DNA from: Burkholderia diffusa
GTDB taxonomy: Bacteria; Pseudomonadota; Gammaproteobacteria; Burkholderiales; Burkholderiaceae
DNA: 64,000 bases
Direction of reading: 5' to 3'
NCBI RefSeq assembly: GCF_902499115.1
Contig: NZ_CABVPN010000009.1
Location: forward strand, 1 to 64,000
The notes under the pieces are model-generated. The model was given only the letters and a program-made list of their open reading frames with translations, had not been told where the DNA came from and did not search any database. Positions 38,617-47,063 of this stretch are shown here, piece after piece. Positions within the stretch are counted from its first letter, which is position 1; every line of letters begins with the position of its first letter. A program made the position numbers and the translations under genes.

Positions 38617-39186
38617 ATGGATGTCGGAATCATGCTGTATGCCGGCTTTCGGCTGCTCGAGGCAAGCGGTCCAATGGATGTTTTTCAGGAAGCGAATCGC
38701 CAGTGCGGCCGGATCGTCTACGAACAGCACCTCGTCGGACCGGTGCCCGGGCCCGTCGTCTGTTCGAACGGAACCGCGGTGGGCACGACAGCGTGCCTGG
38801 CGGACGCGGCCGCATCATTCGACATCGTCGTGATACCCGGTTCTCCGTTCGACGGTCCGGAGCGAGAGCATCGTGCGCTCGTGGACTGGCTTCACGAAAC
38901 CGGATGTCACGTGCGGAAGCTCGCGACGGTATCCAACGGAGCGTTTCTGCTCGCACGTGCCGGCCTTGCCGATCGTCGCTGGCTGGTCACGCATCCGGGC
39001 GGCGGACAGCGTCTTGCCGACGAGCATTCGCAGGTGAACGTCGTCGCCGGTCAGCATTGCGTGAAGGACGGCAACGTCTATTCGGCGGACGGCGTGCACG
39101 CCGGCATTCGCGTTGCCCTGGCGCTCGTCGGCGAGGATCTGGGCCAGCGCGTCGTCGAGCGCATTGCCAGAAGATTGTTGGCGTAA
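38617..39186 (+). CDS. DJ-1/PfpI family protein, GlxA-like without the AraC domain
   Basis: A 189-residue protein equivalent to the N-terminal half of GlxA regulators (LYAGFRLLEASGPMDVFQEA, IVVIPGSPFDG, ADGVHAGIRVALALVGEDLG). It ends where the AraC domain would begin. The nucleophile-elbow cysteine is replaced: TVSNGAFLLARAG here, against SVCNGTFLLGHAG in the neighbour at 37071-38102. GGAGGAA lies six bases before the start. It could be a ligand-binding antagonist of the neighbour or a decayed paralogue. Confidence 0.85.
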   Translation: MDVGIMLYAGFRLLEASGPMDVFQEANRQCGRIVYEQHLVGPVPGPVVCSNGTAVGTTACLADAAASFDIVVIPGSPFDGPEREHRALVDWLHETGCHVRKLATVSNGAFLLARAGLADRRWLVTHPGGGQRLADEHSQVNVVAGQHCVKDGNVYSADGVHAGIRVALALVGEDLGQRVVERIARRLLA

Positions 39187-39554
39187 CCGCACTGAAGTAG
39201 CGCACGAGCGGGCGCCATCGGTCACGCGCGCTCGGTTCGGGACATCGCGTCGATGAGCAGGCGCATCGCGTCGCAACCCGCCGTGGCCCGGAAAACGCTC
39301 ATTTTGGCCTGCAAGCGCGGTTCATCCGCGCACCGACGGCTTCGATCGTTGGCAGAATGATCTCGACTCCTTTGCAATTCTTTCATGTGTGCGCGCACGA
39401 ACGTGCGCGATGAGTCGGGCCTGATACAACGAGTCCGTTGGAACGATCGTCCGTGAACGGGTTTGGAACGCACGCTGTTCTCGAGTTGGAAGGCAAATCA
39501 TTCATCGTCATCGGTCGCCGACGCGGTCGGCGCCCATTTCCCTACGAGGCAGCC
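39187..39554. other. Intergenic region upstream of the acetolactate synthase-like gene
   Basis: About 370 bases without a gene. It is partly AT-richer (39291-39400). I looked for an attenuator-like leader peptide rich in branched-chain codons and saw none. Confidence 0.5.
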
Positions 39555-41420
39555 ATGTCCCGGAATCCCGCTGTTACGTCGCAGATTCTTCCGCCACCTG
39601 CTCACGCCGGCGAACTGATGTCCGGCGCGGACATCATCCTGCGGGTGCTCGCCGAACAGGGCGTCGATACGCTGTTTGGATACAGCGGCGGTGCAATCCT
39701 GCCCACATACGACGCCGTGTTTCGTTTCAACGAATTGCACAAGGCAAGCCCCAAGCGCCAGATCCGGTTCGTCGTTCCTGCGAACGAGCAGGCTGCAGGC
39801 TTCATGGCCGCCGGCTACGCGCGTGCCAGCGGAAAAGTGGGCGTGTTCATGGTGACGTCCGGCCCGGGCGCGACGAATGCGGTCACGCCGATCGCCGACT
39901 GCAACGGGGATTCGGTTCCTGTCGTCCTGATCTGCGGACAGGTTCCGCGCGCAATGGTCGGCACCGATGCGTTTCAGGAAGCGCCGGTCTTCAACATCAT
40001 GTCGGCGTGCGCAAAGCAGGTATTTCTCGTCACCGATCCGGCGAAGCTGGAGCAGACGCTGCGAAGCGCATTCGAAATCGCTCGCACCGGCCGTCCGGGA
40101 CCGGTGGTCGTCGACGTGCCTAAGGACGTTCAGAACTGGGTGGGACCTTATCTCGGCCACGGTACATTGCAGTTTCGCGGGTACTCGGATCGACTTCGAA
40201 TGGTGGCAAAAGGCGCCCGTCTGGACGACGACAAGCGTGCGGCATTCTTCGACCTGCTGGCGCAGAGCCGGCGCCCGCTGCTCTATGTGGGCGGCGGCAT
40301 TGTCGCAGCGGAAGCGGCAGGCGAGCTGCTGCGGTTTTCCGAGCGCTACAGGATCCCCGTCGTGACCACGCTGATGGGCATCGGTGCGATACCCGCACGA
40401 TATGAGCTGGGGCTCGGCATGCTCGGCATGCATGGCACCGCCTGCGCGAACTACGCGGTCGAAGACTGCGATTTCCTGATCGCAGTGGGTGCCCGGTTCG
40501 ACGATCGGGTCGTGGGCGGCCGCCCTGATCGATTCGCGCCACGCGCACGGCATGTGGCTCACATCGACATCGACGAGGCGGAAATCAACAAGGTCAAGCG
40601 GGCGCAGTGGAGTCACATCGGCAATGCGAAGGACGCGTTGCGGTCGTTGATGACGCATGACCGGATCGTGCAAAGCTCCGCGGACTGGCTAGATCGAGTC
40701 GCGGAACTCAAGCGCCGCCACGGGATGAATTTCGACCGGAACAAGTCAGCGATTCAGCCACAGTACGTGATCGAGAAACTCAGCGAGATGACGGGCGGGC
40801 GCGCGATCGTCACGACTGGAGTAGGCCAGCATCAGATGTGGGCCGCTCAGTATTTCGATTTCGTCGAGCCGCGCACCTTCCTCACATCGGGCAGCATGGG
40901 CACGATGGGCTTCGGGCTACCGGCTGCGATCGGTGCGCAGTTGGCGAGGCCGGATGCCCTGGTAATCGATATCGACGGTGACGGCAGCATCCGGATGAAT
41001 GTCGGCGAACTCGAGACGGCGAGTACGTATGGTGTGCCGGTGAAGGTGCTGCTTCTCAACAACTGCGGCGACGGGATGATCCGGCAGTGGCAGCGGCTCT
41101 TCTTTGATGGACGGATGTTCGTGAGCGACAAGGCGCTTCATCGAAAGGACTTCGTGATGGCGGCTCGGGCCGATGGATTCGAATTCGCTTGCCGCGTCGA
41201 TACGATCAGTGAATTGGAGGCCAAGCTTAGGGCGTTCATTGAATTTGAGGGGCCAGCCTTCCTCGACGTAAGGATCGACCCAGGTGCCGATGTGTTCCCA
41301 ATGGTCGGGCCGGGTCAAAGCTATTCGACGATGGTCACGGGGCCCTTTATCGCGGCCCGAGCGGGCATTGAGCGTGGAGCACACCACGAAGGCCCCCCGA
41401 ACCGGACCGATATGTTCTGA
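39555..41420 (+). CDS. Acetolactate synthase large subunit-like, orphan
   Basis: A 621-residue TPP enzyme of the acetohydroxyacid synthase family, which condenses two pyruvates or pyruvate and 2-ketobutyrate. The catalytic Glu is kept in VVPANEQAAGFMAAGYARAS, followed by VTSGPGATNAVTPIAD; the TPP motif is IDIDGDGSIRMNVGELET ... LLNNCGDGMIRQWQRLF, and GSMGTMGFGLPAAIGAQ is standard. Canonical enzymes usually read HEQAA and LGMVRQWQ, so this copy is diverged at the active site. No small regulatory subunit gene follows. A short ArsR-type gene is 138 bases downstream. It may be a catabolic or resistance paralogue rather than the biosynthetic enzyme. Confidence 0.88.
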   Translation: MSRNPAVTSQILPPPAHAGELMSGADIILRVLAEQGVDTLFGYSGGAILPTYDAVFRFNELHKASPKRQIRFVVPANEQAAGFMAAGYARASGKVGVFMVTSGPGATNAVTPIADCNGDSVPVVLICGQVPRAMVGTDAFQEAPVFNIMSACAKQVFLVTDPAKLEQTLRSAFEIARTGRPGPVVVDVPKDVQNWVGPYLGHGTLQFRGYSDRLRMVAKGARLDDDKRAAFFDLLAQSRRPLLYVGGGIVAAEAAGELLRFSERYRIPVVTTLMGIGAIPARYELGLGMLGMHGTACANYAVEDCDFLIAVGARFDDRVVGGRPDRFAPRARHVAHIDIDEAEINKVKRAQWSHIGNAKDALRSLMTHDRIVQSSADWLDRVAELKRRHGMNFDRNKSAIQPQYVIEKLSEMTGGRAIVTTGVGQHQMWAAQYFDFVEPRTFLTSGSMGTMGFGLPAAIGAQLARPDALVIDIDGDGSIRMNVGELETASTYGVPVKVLLLNNCGDGMIRQWQRLFFDGRMFVSDKALHRKDFVMAARADGFEFACRVDTISELEAKLRAFIEFEGPAFLDVRIDPGADVFPMVGPGQSYSTMVTGPFIAARAGIERGAHHEGPPNRTDMF

Positions 41421-41558
41421 TGCTGCTGCACTCTGGCGCTGCGGCACATAACGCGTGCACGAACGTGAAGCAGAGCGGTCGGGGCGGAGCATATCGTATG
41501 CCAGCCCCCCCGCCTTGCTTCATATCGCCGACTTCTATCCCGATCCTGGTCGAACATC

Positions 41559-41858
41559 ATGATTGACGAAAATCTGATTCATAAGGCGCTCGCAAACCCC
41601 TTGAGGCGCGAAATTCTGGCGTGGCTGAAAACGCCGGATCGAGGATTCGCGAGAGGAGTCGTCGACTTTCGTCATGGCGTGCCGTCGAATGCGATCCATG
41701 CACGTAGCGGTCTATCGCAGTCTACGGTATCTGCACATATCGCGACGTTGATTGACGCCGGGCTTCTCGTTTCGAACCGAGTGGGTCAGTGGATTTTTGT
41801 GTCCCGTAATGAAGAGGTAATACGCGCGTTCGGCAAGCATGTCTACTTGCATCTTTGA
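41559..41858 (+). CDS. ArsR-type winged-helix transcriptional regulator
   Basis: A 99-residue small regulator. The winged helix is clear: IHKALANPLRREILAWLKTP at the N-terminus, then ARSGLSQSTVSAHIATLIDA as recognition helix and a wing (GLLVSNRVGQWIFVSRNEEV). No metal-binding cysteine pair (CxC) of the classic arsenic sensors is present, so it is of the metabolite-sensing type. On the same strand as, and downstream of, the acetolactate synthase-like gene. From here on the DNA is visibly less GC-rich. Confidence 0.85.
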   Translation: MIDENLIHKALANPLRREILAWLKTPDRGFARGVVDFRHGVPSNAIHARSGLSQSTVSAHIATLIDAGLLVSNRVGQWIFVSRNEEVIRAFGKHVYLHL

Positions 41859-42171
41859 CAAGATCGTTGGCGCATCGCGGACAGACGAGTGTCTAACGTC
41901 GGCGGTTCTTATACATCTGTTTGCGGACTTTCCAGGCAAGTACACTGAAGATCCGCTTCGGGTCGATCTGCGTCGGTCGCGCGTCGCAGGGCGGCGGACG
42001 GCCGCGTTCGGTCAATTTCGGACGGTCGACGCAGCGGGGTAGATCGTTGATGCCGTAACGCGTGGGTTGATCACGACGAGACAGCCGGCCCCCGTGAGCC
42101 GCAAATAAGCACGAGACCGGCTTGATATTCGCCACGAGGTAACTTGCGACGGATTTTTTCGTCCGTAGGAA
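41859..42171. other. Intergenic region with repeat family B, copy 1
   Basis: About 310 bases between the small regulator and the convergent lipoprotein gene. It contains the repeat at 41952-42017 and nothing else that I recognise. Confidence 0.6.
41952..42017 (+). repeat. Repeat family B, copy 1
   Basis: Begins with TCCGCTTCGGGTCGATCTGC and continues to GGGCGG at 41994. These 43 bases are identical to 43626-43668. The following bases (GACGGCCGCGTTCGGTCA) are similar to but not identical with the palindrome in copy 2. Direct orientation relative to copy 2. Confidence 0.8.
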
Positions 42172-43305
42172 TTATTGAGGATGTTTTCCTGCACGGCAGT
42201 TATCTACGAATTCCCACGCCTGGTCGTAGTTTATGAGGGCGTCCGGTCCGTTTGCTTTGTGAAACGCATTCTGCCACTCCAATGTGCAGGCGTTGGATTC
42301 AGTCGGAAAGGCCGTGCGATCTTCAGCTGATCCCGTAGGCTGCGCTACAGCGACTGTCTGTTCCGCTGTGGCCTTAGCGGCATTGACCTCTTGCTTGCAG
42401 GCTTGGATAAGCGGCGGCGTCTCGGCCTCGGTCGGACGATGGTTTGTAGAAGCCCATGCCTGATTGCTTTTTGTTTCGACGCAATGCTGGACATCGGATG
42501 CGAATATATTCGCGGCATCCACTTCCGGTCCATTCTTAAGTACGCCATCTTCGTACTGCTTGTTCCCCTTCACGATCACGAAGTCTGGACCCGGGATGGT
42601 GTTGTAGCTCTGATGGAACGATTCAATTCCAGTAAACTTGCCGTTTGAAAACGTCCCTTTCATCATCGTGTTCCCATCGGCGTCCTTCTTCACGACATCC
42701 CCGTTCAGAACGCCACGCACATACGTGGCATCAACTAGAAGATTGCCCGTGCTCGGGTCCCATTCCTTGTACTCCCCGTCGACCACGCCATTGGTCAACG
42801 TCTGCTGGCTCACGAGCTTACCGGTCCCCGGCGCGTAACGCTTGAGTTCGCCGTCCGGCTGTCCGTCTTTGTAGCTCGTCTCAAGCACGGCATTCTTGCC
42901 GGATTTGTCGTACATTGTGAAGCTGCCGTCCATCACCCCTTTGTCGAAATGCCCTTTGACCGTGACGGTATCCGATTGGGGCTGTTTGCAGACAACTTCA
43001 CCGTCAGGCCGCCCGTCTTCCACCTCTGCATCGCACAGAACAGAGGATCCATACAGCACCGTCATGATGGCGCCGGCCTGTCCAATGATCTTCTGATATC
43101 CGGGTTGTCCACCGTAGAGGCTTCCCAGCGGGATATTGGTGACCTTCCCGCTAAACGGTGTATTCGCATCGCCCGCATAGATCTTGCCGTTATTAACCTG
43201 GGCGTTTCGCCAGTCGAGCGTGCCGCCGCTGCAACCGACGATGACCATCGCGGTGATTGAGGAAGTGACGACTAGTGCGGTTCGCTTGATTCTTGACATA
43301 TTCAT
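42172..43305 (-). CDS. Lipoprotein with MORN-like (YwqK-type) repeats
   Basis: A 377-residue protein with an N-terminal lipoprotein signal (ALVVTSSITAMVIVGC, lipobox Val-Gly-Cys). It has about six repeats of the pattern xxG-x-x-x-G-x-aromatic, for example EVEDGRPDGEVV, HFDKGVMDGSFTMYD, SYKDGQPDGELKRYAPGTG, TLTNGVVDGEYKEWDPSTG and TYVRGVLNGDVVKKD. Databases often call such proteins YwqK-type antitoxins, but no toxin gene adjoins and it is probably surface- or envelope-located. It lies between two direct copies of repeat family B and is clearly AT-richer than the core genes. Function unknown. Confidence 0.75.
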   Translation of the reverse strand: MNMSRIKRTALVVTSSITAMVIVGCSGGTLDWRNAQVNNGKIYAGDANTPFSGKVTNIPLGSLYGGQPGYQKIIGQAGAIMTVLYGSSVLCDAEVEDGRPDGEVVCKQPQSDTVTVKGHFDKGVMDGSFTMYDKSGKNAVLETSYKDGQPDGELKRYAPGTGKLVSQQTLTNGVVDGEYKEWDPSTGNLLVDATYVRGVLNGDVVKKDADGNTMMKGTFSNGKFTGIESFHQSYNTIPGPDFVIVKGNKQYEDGVLKNGPEVDAANIFASDVQHCVETKSNQAWASTNHRPTEAETPPLIQACKQEVNAAKATAEQTVAVAQPTGSAEDRTAFPTESNACTLEWQNAFHKANGPDALINYDQAWEFVDNCRAGKHPQ

Positions 43306-43887
43306 TTTGGATATTTGGGTTGTTCAGCGCCGACTTATGGGCCGACATGCGCGATTTCGATCATGTTTACGGCGAAAACGTCAAAATCTTTACGCCTATG
43401 CAACCCCGGATTTTAGTACCGGCTTCGATTGATCCGTTATTCCCGTCCGACGACACGATTTGGGACAAGCTCATGGATGTTCTTACGTCCGTACTTTGCC
43501 TTGTTAAGCTTTGCCACAAGCCTGACGCGAGCACCTGGAAATGCATTGACACTGCTCGAGACAGATTGGACAGAGGACGTTGATTTCGTTGACAGCAGAA
43601 CCACCGCTTTGGAGAAGCGCAACAGTCCGCTTCGGGTCGATCTGCGTCGGTCGCGCGTCGCAGGGCGGTGGCCGACCGCGGTCGGCCAGAAAGCGTCTTC
43701 CCCGGTCCATCTGGGAACGACCGCTAATGAACGTGGACCGGCCCTCAACGCGATCGCAGCGAAATATTTTCGCCCGGCTGTGTCAAGCTTCCCCGATCTC
43801 ATGCCGTTATTTTTAGCTTGGGCACACGCTTTCTTACCTGCGTAGTGTGGCGCAACTTGGATGGCCATATCAACAAGAGGAGAGGGA
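43306..43887. other. Intergenic region with repeat family B, copy 2
   Basis: About 580 bases. It contains the repeat at 43626-43688 and an AT-rich first half that could hold the lipoprotein promoter. No coding sequence is convincing. Confidence 0.6.
43626..43688 (+). repeat. Repeat family B, copy 2, ending in a perfect 20-base palindrome
   Basis: 43 bases (43626-43668) identical to 41952-41994, followed directly by the perfect palindrome TGGCCGACCGCGGTCGGCCA at 43669-43688. The palindrome could form a cruciform or RNA hairpin. Confidence 0.85.
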
Positions 43888-44898
43888 ATGTTTTCACTGC
43901 TGGAGGCGAAGTCGGAAGTTGCCAAGGCACAGCGCAAGCTGGAAACCACGTTCCAGCGTGACTTTCCTCGACGGGCTGTCAAAAACATTGGCTATCCAGG
44001 TGGGACGACCTTCGATGCCAAGGTGTTCAACGATGGGCGCTACTGGTTTTGGTCCACCGACCACAATGACGCGGACGCGCCAAACCCTCGGCGCCTGAAT
44101 TGGTTTGGCCTCTTCGAGGAGGACGGGGGCCTTCAAATCTCCGTCGAGATCAATACGGCATATGAAAGCCGTAATGATCAAGTCGCCGGTTTCTTCGCCC
44201 GTGACAATGACACGGGGACGATCTACCTGCTGCACTCGGGTCGCGTCGGCGGTGGTACAAAGGGCGTTAGCAAGTCATCACTTCTCGCGTGGAGCAATCA
44301 ACCCCTGATTGAGGTCGTGGATTCTTCGGGCGGCATCCGAGACGGCGTGCTTGTGATGCCGGTCGAAGGCTTGGGTGCAAGTAGGTCTGCCATCCGTTAC
44401 ATCGATACCATTGCGCGTTTCAAACAGGCTGTGCGGGACGGCGATATTGACTCCCCCGAGTTCCAGCGCAAACAGCGGGAACTGGAAGACTTCTACGCTG
44501 AGGCACGGGGGCGGCGTAAGGGGCGGCGGTCGAGCAAGATCGACTACGTCTCGCGTCATGGTGAAGTGGTCGATGCACTGTACGAGTGGCGAACTTCTAG
44601 CCCAATGCCTAAGCGGGCCCGACTCGTAAAGAACGTTCTCATCGACTTGGGCGTCGCTGTAGGGCGTCGGTTAGTAGAGGTCTTCGAGGTTAAAACCACA
44701 ACGGCACGCCCAGATGTCTATGCGGCCATTGGGCAACTGATGGTCCACGGAACTGTCGATGACTGCCGGAGAGTGATGGTGCTTCCCCACAGGGAGCCCA
44801 TCGCCAATGATCTCTATGAGGCACTGCAACGCCTAGACATTGAGCTACTGCGGTTTAGCTTGGACGAGGAGAAAGCGGTGATTATGGACGCCTCCTGA
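43888..44898 (+). CDS. Putative PD-(D/E)XK nuclease
   Basis: A 336-residue protein I cannot place in a named family. The C-terminal third carries a PD-(D/E)XK-like active site: Asp253 (LIDLG), Glu267-Val268-Lys269 (EVFEVKTTT) and a helix with Gln283 (YAAIGQLMVHG), in the spacing used by restriction-type nucleases. The N-terminal half (about 30-170) is a separate beta-rich domain (RRLNWFGLFEEDGG, GFFARDNDTGTIYLLHSGRV) that could recognise DNA. AGAGGAG precedes the start at 43888; the frame begins at ATG 43861. Base composition is much less GC-rich than the core. An unknown gene follows 165 bases downstream on the same strand. Modification-dependent restriction is an inference. Confidence 0.65.
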   Translation: MFSLLEAKSEVAKAQRKLETTFQRDFPRRAVKNIGYPGGTTFDAKVFNDGRYWFWSTDHNDADAPNPRRLNWFGLFEEDGGLQISVEINTAYESRNDQVAGFFARDNDTGTIYLLHSGRVGGGTKGVSKSSLLAWSNQPLIEVVDSSGGIRDGVLVMPVEGLGASRSAIRYIDTIARFKQAVRDGDIDSPEFQRKQRELEDFYAEARGRRKGRRSSKIDYVSRHGEVVDALYEWRTSSPMPKRARLVKNVLIDLGVAVGRRLVEVFEVKTTTARPDVYAAIGQLMVHGTVDDCRRVMVLPHREPIANDLYEALQRLDIELLRFSLDEEKAVIMDAS

Positions 44899-45063
44899 TA
44901 CACAATTACGTCCGCTGTTGGCCGTTGACGTTTAGTAGAAACGTAGCGTCATACAGTTAGGCGGTCTACCACGCGTTAGCCGGTCCGTCTTTATGCTGCA
45001 ATGGACAGCTTGGCCGCAAGGTGAGATTGATTACTAGAAAGCTCGAACGCACGAGATCCGATT

Positions 45064-46038
45064 ATGAGCATACCCGCAACCGTTGTCCCAGCCTACCCTT
45101 ATGAAGGAGCCATCTATTGGCTATTGGGCGAACCGACAGTTCGACATGGTTCATCTCATCCGTACTATGCGACGCTTTACGGTGTTGCACCTGCAAAGGT
45201 TCTACGTAGGGCAGGTGCGTTGGTCGCCCTCTTCGACCGAATTGAACTCGCCAGTGCGGACCATGCGCTACCAGATCGAGAAACCTATGTTGCCGGTGAC
45301 GGGTATTTCCATCCCGACCTTCGTCTCTCTGTATCGCACAAGGATGTCGAGTGGACAGACGAGTCGGATAGCCTCGCTAGTTTTTGTTTCCAAACCGGTG
45401 TTCTCGATTCAACCTTTGCTCAGCATCCCTTCTTCCGGTCCGACCGCAATCTACAGCGCCACTTTTTAAGCCGCCTGGTCCTTCAGGTTCGCCTTGCAAT
45501 TCGATTGAATGCACTGCTGATTGGGGATTCATTTTTTCAAGATGTTTATCGAAAGGTCAGCCCCTACATACGGCAGTTTGTCGAGGACCTTTCAGGTCAA
45601 CTGCCCCAGGGCTTGATCCTTGACCTCAGCGAACGGACTCTGGCGGTAACTGGTTTAGAGTTTGCGCCCGGGTCATTCGATGCGTTTGCAGCAATTAGAA
45701 GCTCCAAGGAGATTGCAGCCTATGCTTCGTCCTTCCGTGAAGCGATTGGCAAGTCATTGTCTGCGCCGGACCTCGACTCCGCACTTCTTCAATTGATGAA
45801 GCAGGCACTTGATTCACAAGAAGTCAGCCGTCACGCCACAAGCGCTATACAAACAACAGGGTCCGTTCTGAACATTGTTGGCTTGGTTCCAGTCGTTGGG
45901 TCAATTGCATCGGTTGGAAGCATTGGCGCCGATGTGGCCGGCCGCATAGCTGCAGCGAGAGAGCGAAAACATAACTGGTATTTGCTTGGCGCCGAAATGA
46001 AGTCGGTTGCACTCAAGCAACTTCTTCGCAGTCTATAG
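45064..46038 (+). CDS. Unrecognised protein with C-terminal hydrophobic segment
   Basis: A 324-residue protein with no family I recognise. The N-terminal 260 residues are mixed alpha/beta and soluble (PYYATLYGVAPAKVLRRAGA, HFLSRLVLQVRLAIRLNALL). Residues about 266-293 form a glycine/valine-rich hydrophobic stretch (SVLNIVGLVPVVGSIASVG) followed by a basic tail (RIAAARERKHNWYLLG), which could insert in a membrane. It follows the putative nuclease gene on the same strand and shares its low GC content. A membrane-active effector, with the nuclease as partner, is possible but unproven. The ATG start lacks a strong Shine-Dalgarno. Confidence 0.55.
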   Translation: MSIPATVVPAYPYEGAIYWLLGEPTVRHGSSHPYYATLYGVAPAKVLRRAGALVALFDRIELASADHALPDRETYVAGDGYFHPDLRLSVSHKDVEWTDESDSLASFCFQTGVLDSTFAQHPFFRSDRNLQRHFLSRLVLQVRLAIRLNALLIGDSFFQDVYRKVSPYIRQFVEDLSGQLPQGLILDLSERTLAVTGLEFAPGSFDAFAAIRSSKEIAAYASSFREAIGKSLSAPDLDSALLQLMKQALDSQEVSRHATSAIQTTGSVLNIVGLVPVVGSIASVGSIGADVAGRIAAARERKHNWYLLGAEMKSVALKQLLRSL

Positions 46039-46661
46039 GTCTGTGCCGCCATCTACTGCTTATCGGCGCTACCGAGCGCTCCAGCGGCCCGGCTTCGCCA
46101 GCCGCTTAAGTCACAAGATGAACGTCCGCCCCAGCCGCGAAATTGGCGCAGCGAACATCAGCGGCGGGTCCGAGTCGTTGGATTTTTCAGCACGAGGCTG
46201 GTCGGCTAGGGGTACTCGCCACCATGGCCGCACCTCGTCGGACCGCCGTTCAGAAAGGGATGTGACCGAGGCCGAACGACCGTCTGCTGCGAAGTAGCGT
46301 GAGTACAACCTCCCGAGCTCACCGGCAGCAAGCGCTGCAAAGCAGACGTTGCTCAACGGCACCCGAACGGCTGCAATGGGTCGATGCCGGACGCCGACTT
46401 CGCGCGAAAGCGCATCGCTCGATGCCCGTCATGGACGGGATCACACCGATAAGCGCAAGCGTTGAATGCCGGCCCCGGTCGAAACAGCGGCCGTCTGATC
46501 GTGGAGTAGTATTCCCCCATGTCCAGGTTATTGCTCGGCCTCTGCTGCGCGCCGCCAACCATCCGTGACGAGGGTGGCAAGCTCATCAAAGGGTTTGGAA
46601 ACTCCTTCAGCGATACGTGCGGTGGCGTCGGCCGCGACGACGGCATTGATGGGAATGCATC
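46039..46661. other. Intergenic region, no gene recognised
   Basis: About 620 bases between the unknown gene and a small membrane protein. Several short open frames exist, but they are arginine-rich and lack ribosome sites. Probably decayed sequence at the edge of the AT-richer segment. Confidence 0.5.
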
Positions 46662-47063
46662 ATGTCAATCGAATGGAAGCACCGTGCAAGGCTATTTATC
46701 CAGCGTTTCTGGCAGCCGACCAGTGCGTGCATGACCTGCATGCCGGGGAGCTGGGGCAGTATTACGAGCGTTGCCCACTGGACGATTGCATTGCATACAG
46801 GTCTGCTTACCGGGCTCCTGGCCGTACTTTTGACTTTCACGCCTGCGTCAAAACTCTACGCGCATCGATACGGCAACGCGCTGATCGTTGGCTTGCTGAC
46901 AACGCTAGGCGACGCCTACTCGCACACGAGTCACTACCGTATCCCCTATGTCGAGCACATCGTGACGGGGGCAATTTCAGGTCTCTTGACACTGGCGGCC
47001 TCATATCTCTTCGAAGACCGCGCGCGACGTCTTCGGGCGGTATGGGCTCGAGTTTTCGGATAG
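46662..47063 (+). CDS. Small membrane protein of unknown function
   Basis: A 133-residue frame with three or more hydrophobic stretches (HTGLLTGLLAVLLTFTPASK, NALIVGLLTTLGDAYSHTSH, HIVTGAISGLLTLAASYLFE) and a basic C-terminus (EDRARRLRAVWARVFG). The pattern of hydrophobic helices and charged ends makes a real gene likely, although the Shine-Dalgarno (GGGA) is weak. I do not recognise the family. Confidence 0.6.
   Translation: MSIEWKHRARLFIQRFWQPTSACMTCMPGSWGSITSVAHWTIALHTGLLTGLLAVLLTFTPASKLYAHRYGNALIVGLLTTLGDAYSHTSHYRIPYVEHIVTGAISGLLTLAASYLFEDRARRLRAVWARVFG

Noticed and set aside
42172..43305. A toxin-antitoxin pair based on the YwqK-type name
   Set aside because: The protein is a lipoprotein with MORN-like repeats, and no toxin-like gene adjoins it.
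46039..46661. Small genes in the gap after the unknown protein
   Set aside because: Open frames are short, arginine-rich and lack ribosome binding sites and family motifs.
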